A stretch of DNA of 38,375 nt from Acidimicrobiia bacterium (GTDB lineage: Bacteria; Actinomycetota; Acidimicrobiia; IMCC26256; PALSA-610), in assembly GCA_027494135.1 (NCBI GenBank), contig JAOSJK010000078.1:1-38375 (forward strand). Direction: 5' to 3'. The stretch's first letter is position 1, and the number at the start of each line of letters is the position of its first letter. Under the pieces are notes generated by a model. The model ran no database searches, was not told where the DNA came from, and saw nothing but the letters and a program-made list of their open reading frames with translations. Below, one piece after another: positions 34,456-38,375 of the stretch. Made by a program: the position numbers and the translations under genes.

Positions 34456-34672
34456 TTAGCCGCCGTCCATTTCGCAGTAATGTTTGTCAGCGTTTGGCGG
34501 GATGGGTAGGTCTTCGGGCCGCTCGGCTTCGATGCCTTCCCTGTTCGGGCGGCCACGGGCCCGTGGTCGTATGCGGGGTCGCAGAGCGGGCAGGTTGCGG
34601 GGTCGTGGTGGCGGTCTTGCGGCGATCGCAGTGGCGGCAGTGTCCGGGGTCAGTCGCATTCGTAGGGTGCAT
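34456..34672 (-). CDS. Small zinc-finger-like protein
   Basis: About 71 residues with two indels. MHPTNATDPGHCRHCDRRK, then in a shifted frame HDPATCPLCDPAYDHGP, then EGIEAERPEDLPIPPNADKH, YCEMDGG. CxxC...CxxC is consistent with a zinc ribbon. ATG 34672 lies just inside the end of the methyltransferase gene. Function unknown. Confidence 0.5.
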
Positions 34673-34678
34673 GTCCTC

Positions 34679-35566
34679 TAGTGTGCAGATTGGGGGGGAG
34701 CGCAGACCAGCTCGTCGACCTCATCCTCGAACAACATTGGCACCCCTGCTCGGCCCACGTTCGGGCTGGGCCAGACAATCTCGGGGGCTGCGGTCAACGT
34801 GGAGCCGGCCGGCCTGCACCGCGGGGGCGTTTTTTTAGCAAGCGGGATCGCCGCCGAGCGCGGAGGTCAAAGCAGGGGGCTAGCCGCTGAGGATCACGGC
34901 GGCGCGGCGGACCCCCCAGCGTCTCGGCGAGGCGGGGCCAGAGAGGGTGCCGTCGTCGTCGTGGCGGTAGCCCTTGTTGCCGTCGAGCCTGGTGGCCGGA
35001 CGGGTACGGGGGATCGCAGTAGATGAGCGCGTCGGGCTGGTCGTACCGTGGGATCAGGTCGAGCGCGTCCGTGGATTGAGCGTGACCCCCGTTGAGCCCG
35101 TTCGGCGGCGGCGATCAGTTTCGGCGGCAGGTTCGCCCAGACTCCGGCTTGCCAGCGTCCGCGCCGGTCGAGAACAGGATCGATGGTGGCGACCATCCGG
35201 TGCCTTCACGTGAGAACGACGGTCTGAGTGGACGCGAGGAACCGGCGGGCGGCCTCCACGTCATCCGTGTGGTCCAGCTCGGCCTTGCAGGTTTCCCATT
35301 CCGTGCGGCTGTACGGGGTCACGCGATCGCGCGGGCGGGAGCTCGTCGGGCCGGTCGCGTGAGGCCCGCCAGAACCGCATACACGTCCGTCTGCGTCGTT
35401 CAGGTGTCTCCCACTGTCGCGCGCGGTTTCGCGAAGTGGATGCGGCGTCCCAGCCACCGGCGAACGGTTCCATGGTACATCTTGTAAGCGGGCATCAGCG
35501 GACGATCTGACGAGCCAGCTTCTGCTTTGCCGCCGTAGTAGGTGAGCGGGGTCCCGGCCGTCTCAT
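34679..35566 (-). CDS. D12-class N6-adenine DNA methyltransferase
   Basis: About 295 residues, many indels. Signature pieces in order: TPLTYYGGK (N-terminal D12 motif), QKLARQIV, LMPAYK, MEPFAGGWDAAS (SAM-binding FxGG motif), VTPYSRTEWETCKAELDHTD, DVEAARRFLASTQT, WANLPPKLIAAAERA, STDALDLIPRYDQPDALIYC, DPPY (catalytic motif), RPRLAETLGG-like helix and EIVWPSPN near the end. This is the Dam/MethyltransfD12 family, which methylates adenine in DNA. No partner restriction nuclease is visible, so it probably protects phage DNA from host restriction. ATG 35566 is chosen from the overlap with the previous stop. Confidence 0.8.
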
Positions 35567-35656
35567 CGGTTCCCCTTCGCCCCCGCACGGTTCCGCCGTG
35601 AACTGCCTGCCTCGTCGGCGCCGCCCAGCGTGAGCAGTACGCGCCGTACCACTCAT
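35563..35656 (-). CDS. Possible mini-ORF before the DNA methyltransferase
   Basis: About 30 residues. The ATG at 35656 overlaps the stop of the coiled-coil gene, and a TGA at 35563 overlaps the methyltransferase ATG, but one indel is needed between them (VLLTLGGADEAGSSRRNRAG is readable). Alternatively the methyltransferase starts here. Confidence 0.3.
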
Positions 35657-36218
35657 GCTCCCTGCATGAGCCTCCTCGCCCCCGTCCCGGCGGTCGAGCA
35701 CGGCTTACGGGCCTGGCTGCACAGCTCGTCCACCCAGGCGAACACGGCGCCGAGCGCGCTGTCCCCGCCGATGTGGATGCCGTACCGGCGCTCGAACTTT
35801 CTCGGCGTCACGGAGCTGGAAGTCGAGCCTGGCGAACCCCCTGAGCGTTCGCTCCAGCACAGCCACCCGCGCCTCCGCAGCCCTCACGCTCCGTTGCTTA
35901 TGGCAGCGGTTTCCACGGCTTCTGCTTGCTTCCCCGTTCCGATGCTGGTCGCGGAGCGTCGCGACGGTGGCTTCCGCAGCCTGCGCCCGCTGCGGAGTAC
36001 CGTCCTGCCCGGTCCGGTCATCTCGTCGCACTGCGCCTCGTCGATCCGCTGCTTGGCCTCCAGCTCCTTCACCCGCGCCTTCGCAGCCTCCAGGAGCGCT
36101 ACAGCTTCCGCCGTCCCGCGATCAGGTGCTTCGCATGCGACGCCCAGGCGGACAGGCTGACCTCGCCGTGGCGTGCCCGGTGCTCTCGGAGCCGTTCCGT
36201 GAGCGGCGTGTCATCCAC
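35653..36218 (-). CDS. Coiled-coil hypothetical protein
   Basis: About 188 residues with indels near 36100, 35930, 35890 and 35790. GTG 36218: DDTPLTERLREHRARHGEVS, LSAWASHAKHLIAG, LLEAAKARVKELEAKQRIDE, EARVAVLERTLRGFARLDFQ, LRDAEKFERRYGIHIGGDSA, LGAVFAWVDELCSQARK. Mostly coiled coil; no known family. It belongs to the string of tiny early-type genes. Confidence 0.55.
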
Positions 36219-36422
36219 AGCCTGCCCTTTCTTCGGCGGACGCTCGGTCAAGAACACGTCCTCACGGCCAAGGCATCCAATCCGTCTCCGACTCCAGGAC
36301 GCACGACTCGGACAACAGGGGAAATCTCGACCGTCGATGCAGCCCGTGACGGCGACCTCTGCAGGACCCGCGCCGTCGGCGGTCACGACGAATACCTCGT
36401 CTCCTGGGCGCGGGTCGGTCAC
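36215..36422 (-). CDS. Small hypothetical protein
   Basis: About 69 residues. GTG 36422 overlaps the stop of the preceding gene (GTGA). TDPRPGDEVFVVTADGAGPA, EVAVTGCIDGRDFPCCPS, VLESETDWMPWP, REDVFLTERPPKKGQA. It looks like a compact beta-barrel that recurs in phage early regions. It may be fused to the next coiled-coil gene, because their frame is continuous; I split them at GTG 36218. Confidence 0.5.
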
Positions 36423-36555
36423 GGTGACTCCTTCGGGTCGAGACGGGCGGAGCAGCCCTGGAGCTGTTGCTTCGCCGCCTCCATCGCCTCCCGGTACGGG
36501 ACATACTCGGCCCATCCCTTACCGCAGAGCCCTCACTCTCGTCCTCAGCGCTCAC
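36419..36555 (-). CDS. Small hypothetical protein
   Basis: About 45 residues: SAEDESEGSA, then KGWAEYVPYREAMEAAKQQL, QGCSARLDPKESP after one indel near 36520. GTG 36555 overlaps the previous stop. Amphipathic helix; unknown function. Confidence 0.45.
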
Positions 36556-36748
36556 GTGCTCGGCACGCCTCCACCACGTCGAGGTAGGGCGTCGCGTGGT
36601 TGCGCAGAGCGACGATCAGGGCGGCGTCACACTCGTTATAGGCGTCAGCGATCACCTCGTCGAGGCTCGCTGATGATCAGATGGCCGGGGTGCTCCACGG
36701 GCCGGGGTCGGCCTCTGCGAGCAGGCGGCGAAGCTCCGGCAGGGTCAC
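36552..36748 (-). CDS. Small phage protein (RELLAxATPGPW-like)
   Basis: About 65 residues: TLPELRRLLAEADPGPWSTP, then ASLDEVIADAYNECDAALIV, ALRNHATPYLDVVEACRARE. The head 'LRxLLxxAxPGPW' and the end 'DAALIVALRNxxxxLLDxVEA' make a recurrent small phage protein of unknown role. One indel near 36678. GTG 36748 has GGGAAGGGAGGAAGC upstream. Confidence 0.6.
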
Positions 36749-36965
36749 GCTTCCTCCCTTCCCGGACGCATCCCAGGCGACGAGCGCCTCCTGGAGCTGG
36801 ACGTACTGCGCCGCGTGCTGACGGTCGAAGAACGCTCCGGGCCGCTGTGATCACGTCCATGGCGGCGCGCACACGCTCGGGGACAGGTCGTAGTCGTCCG
36901 TCCGCGGCTTGATCAGCGAGCGCACCCAGGCGTCCGCCTTCTCACGGATCGTGTCTTCCAAGCAT
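36745..36965 (-). CDS. Small hypothetical protein
   Basis: About 73 residues with indels at the start and near 36840. EDTIREKADAWVRSLIKPRT, DDYDLSPERVRAAMDVITAA, FFDRQHAAQYVQLQEALVAW, DASGKGGS. Helical, unknown family. Its ATG overlaps the stop of the gene upstream. Confidence 0.5.
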
Positions 36966-37157
36966 CACGAGCCCTCCTCGAGCGCTCGGGCGGCGACCCG
37001 GCGGGCACCAGGCAACCCCGGCATCCCTGGCCCACCCCCTCACTTCGACCACACGCTCCAACGCCTCGGTCAGCCGCTGAATCTCCTTCCGGTGGCATTC
37101 CAAGCACCGGTCGTAGAAGCCGCCGTTCCGTTCGTGCAACACGCAGGCCGCCCTCAC
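36965..37157 (-). CDS. Small hypothetical protein with CxxCH motif
   Basis: About 63 residues: RAACVLHERNGGFYDRCLEC, HRKEIQRLTEALERVVEVRG, WARDAG, then in a shifted frame LPGARRVAARALEEGS. The CLECH motif with an upstream Cys could bind zinc. GTG 37157 overlaps the previous stop (GTGA). Confidence 0.5.
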
Positions 37158-37538
37158 GACGCCGCCGCCCCTTTCGCCTTCGTCCGTGATCGACGGCGCG
37201 TCGTCTCCATCGGGCTCTCAGGAATCGGGCCCGGCGGGTGCTTGTGTCGAACAGGATCGCCAGTTCCCCGTCACTGCCGATTGCGCGTGAGCTGAGCCAG
37301 AGCCTGCCGCCGTGCTCCTCCGCGATCGCGAGCGCTGCGACGATCTCCTCATGGATGACCCCGTACAGGCTGGAGCCCTCGATAACGACGTCGTACTCGC
37401 CCTCACGCCAATTGTTTCCTGACTGGACGTTCGCGTTCCTAGCGTAGACTCTAACCCGGCTTCGAGAAGGGCGCGTGTCACAGCGACCGCACGGTCGAGG
37501 TTCGTGGGGACGCCACTGCGCGGCTTCCGAGCCGACAT
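37154..37538 (-). CDS. Hypothetical protein
   Basis: About 128 residues, indels near 37430 and 37215. MSARKPRSGVPTNLDRAVAV, TRALLEAGLESTL, NANVQSGNNWREGEYDVVIE, GSSLYGVIHEEIVAALAIAE, EHGGRLWLSSRAIGSDGELA, ILFDTSTRRARF, ending in a basic tail. Not recognised; an alpha/beta protein with natural composition. Confidence 0.55.
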
Positions 37539-37623
37539 CACGCCGCCTCCTCGAGCTCCCACAGCGGCGAGCAGCCTGCCAGTCAGGCTCCAGAACCCGC
37601 AGGATTACCTCCCGCCCCTCCAC
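37538..37623 (-). CDS. Possible 28-codon protein
   Basis: GTG 37623 inside the end of the transglycosylase gene gives EGREVILRVLEPDWQA and, after one indel, CSPLWELEEAA with TGA overlapping the next ATG. The coupling supports it, its size argues caution. Confidence 0.35.
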
Positions 37624-38130
37624 GGTGCGAACCCCGCCCGCCGATACAACCCGTAGGCGACCCTCGCGTTGAACTCCGGGTCGAACAGACGCACCGGGTC
37701 CGGCAGCCGCCACGCCAGTTGGTTGATCTGGAAGAGCCCGTAGGGATTGTCCGGATACACGTCGTTGTGTGCCCGCCAGTACCAGCCGGCCTCCCGGCTG
37801 ACGATGCAATCGACAATCGGCCACAACCGTTGCGGCCAGACCGCATGCACCGCCGCACGCGCCTCCGGCTTCCGGGGCGGCCAGTACGGGCCGAACCGCT
37901 CCGCCAACGGCCGGTGCTTGTCTGCGAACTGGTCGAGCACACCACGGTCGTCCAACCACGGGGCGAAATGCGCACGCTCGCGGACGACATGCCAGCACTG
38001 CTTGCCCCAGCCGAGCTCGTGCTTCCCGCAGGTTATGGACGGTGTTTGAACCGCCGCATTCCCGTTTGACATGAATGCCATACCGGCCAAACAGATGGTC
38101 AAAGAGAGGATTGTTAGGGTGCGCTTACAT
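37605..38130 (-). CDS. Secreted lysozyme-like (transglycosylase) protein
   Basis: About 175 residues. The frame is open from 38276, but the first natural start is ATG 38130 (one extra T after it), giving KRTLTILSLTICLAGMAFMS and cleavage after GNAA, a Sec signal peptide. The domain reads LWPIVDCIVSREAGWYWRAH (catalytic Glu in SREAG), NDVYPDNPYGLFQINQLAWR, LPDPVRLFDPEFNARVAYGL, YRRAGFAPW, a compact SLT/lysozyme-like fold with the YGLFQIN core. A preceding segment (ERFGPYWPPRKPEARAAVHA) is family-specific. It probably cuts glycan strands outside the membrane, as an exported lysin or an entry aid. Confidence 0.75.
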
Positions 38131-38162
38131 GTCTCCGATGTCGTGTGACGATCCGGGAGCAG

Positions 38163-38181
38163 GATGCCGACCGACGGCATC
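38163..38181 (-). terminator. Small hairpin upstream of the transglycosylase
   Basis: GATGCCG-TCGGT-CGGCATC on the minus strand, stem 7, loop 5, located about 33 bases before the transglycosylase ATG. No T-run; possibly an mRNA leader structure. Confidence 0.4.
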
Positions 38182-38227
38182 TCTAGGCTCAACCGGCCGT
38201 CCCTCCGGCGGCACAGCAACACCCCTG

Positions 38228-38250
38228 GGGCCGCGTTCACAGCGCGGCCC
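38228..38250 (-). terminator. Strong GC hairpin after the right-end coiled-coil gene
   Basis: GGGCCGCG-CTGTGAA-CGCGGCCC on the minus strand, a perfect 8-bp stem, 23 bases after the stop at 38273. It probably separates the right-end gene from the transglycosylase transcript, although the open frame running through it leaves room for a longer transglycosylase N-terminus. Confidence 0.5.
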
Positions 38251-38272
38251 TGCCCCTTCAAGGAGCCGGCGG

Positions 38273-38375
38273 TCACGCGAACCGCTCCTGCTCCAACACC
38301 ACGACCCGGTCACGCAACCGCCGCAACTCCTCCAGCGCCTCCTCCGAACGCGAACACGAGCGGCACCCCGACCGA
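38273..38375 (-). CDS. C-terminus of a coiled-coil protein, cut by window edge
   Basis: The last 33 residues only: CRSCSRSEEALEELRRLRDR, VVVLEQERFA. A heptad pattern is clear. The stop overlaps a GTG (GTGA) that opens the frame leading to the transglycosylase. The N-terminus lies beyond the window (or at position 1 if the molecule is circular). Confidence 0.55.
   Translation of the reverse strand, partial: RSGCRSCSRSEEALEELRRLRDRVVVLEQERFA

Noticed and set aside
1..38375. Integrase, repressor, tRNA genes, attachment sites
   Set aside because: I looked for tyrosine or serine recombinase motifs, cI-like repressors and cloverleaf sequences and found none that I could support, so I do not call a prophage.
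1..38375. Terminal redundancy or circular join of the two ends
   Set aside because: No shared sequence between the first and last few hundred bases was visible; an open frame across the putative join is suggestive but not evidence.

Overview
The window looks like most or all of a tailed-phage (siphovirus-type) genome, or a large part of one, from a very GC-rich host. An actinobacterium is most likely, judging from high-GC codon use, GTG/TTG starts, GAGGAGG-type ribosome binding sites and gene families common in actinobacteriophages. Essentially every gene is on the minus strand, so the functional order runs from the right end (38375) to the left (1). I see no integrase, immunity repressor, tRNA or CRISPR array. 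Most long genes are broken by +1/-1 frameshifts, often in G/C runs, while the protein family continues in the next frame. This is the signature of an uncorrected indel-prone assembly rather than gene decay, so I give reconstructed gene extents.

Right part (38.4-31.0 kb): a secreted lysozyme-like transglycosylase, a string of tiny overlapping genes, a D12-class adenine DNA methyltransferase, a small secreted protein, a PD-(D/E)XK-like nuclease, a replication-initiator-like protein with a cluster of dyads and direct repeats inside the gene (candidate origin), a helix-turn-helix/membrane protein and small zinc-ribbon proteins. A regulatory gap (30.8-31.03 kb) carries two copies of a 27-28 bp repeat, each followed by a hairpin.

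Middle (30.8-21.4 kb): two SAM methyltransferases, a WbqC-like protein and a glycosyltransferase form a surface-modification island. It is followed by an HNH endonuclease, the terminase large subunit, an HK97-type portal, a U35 prohead protease, an S49 (SppA-like) protease and an HK97-type major capsid protein ending in a strong hairpin.

Left-middle (21.3-13.1 kb): small virion proteins, a secreted beta-helix protein, a long beta-repeat protein, then a scaffold-like protein and a second, unrelated P22-type coat protein. Next come a second glycosyltransferase (paralogous to the first), a hexapeptide acyltransferase and head-tail connectors. Two complete-looking capsid cassettes of different families around a single portal and terminase is the most unusual feature.

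Left (13.0-0 kb): tail tube, tail assembly chaperone, tape measure with an embedded NlpC/P60 peptidase, a minor tail protein, three tandem paralogous tail-tip genes, an FkbM methyltransferase, an M23 endopeptidase, a coiled-coil protein and holin-like membrane proteins (lysis end). Glycan-type enzymes occur at three separate places among the structural genes, which suggests that the virion itself is decorated.
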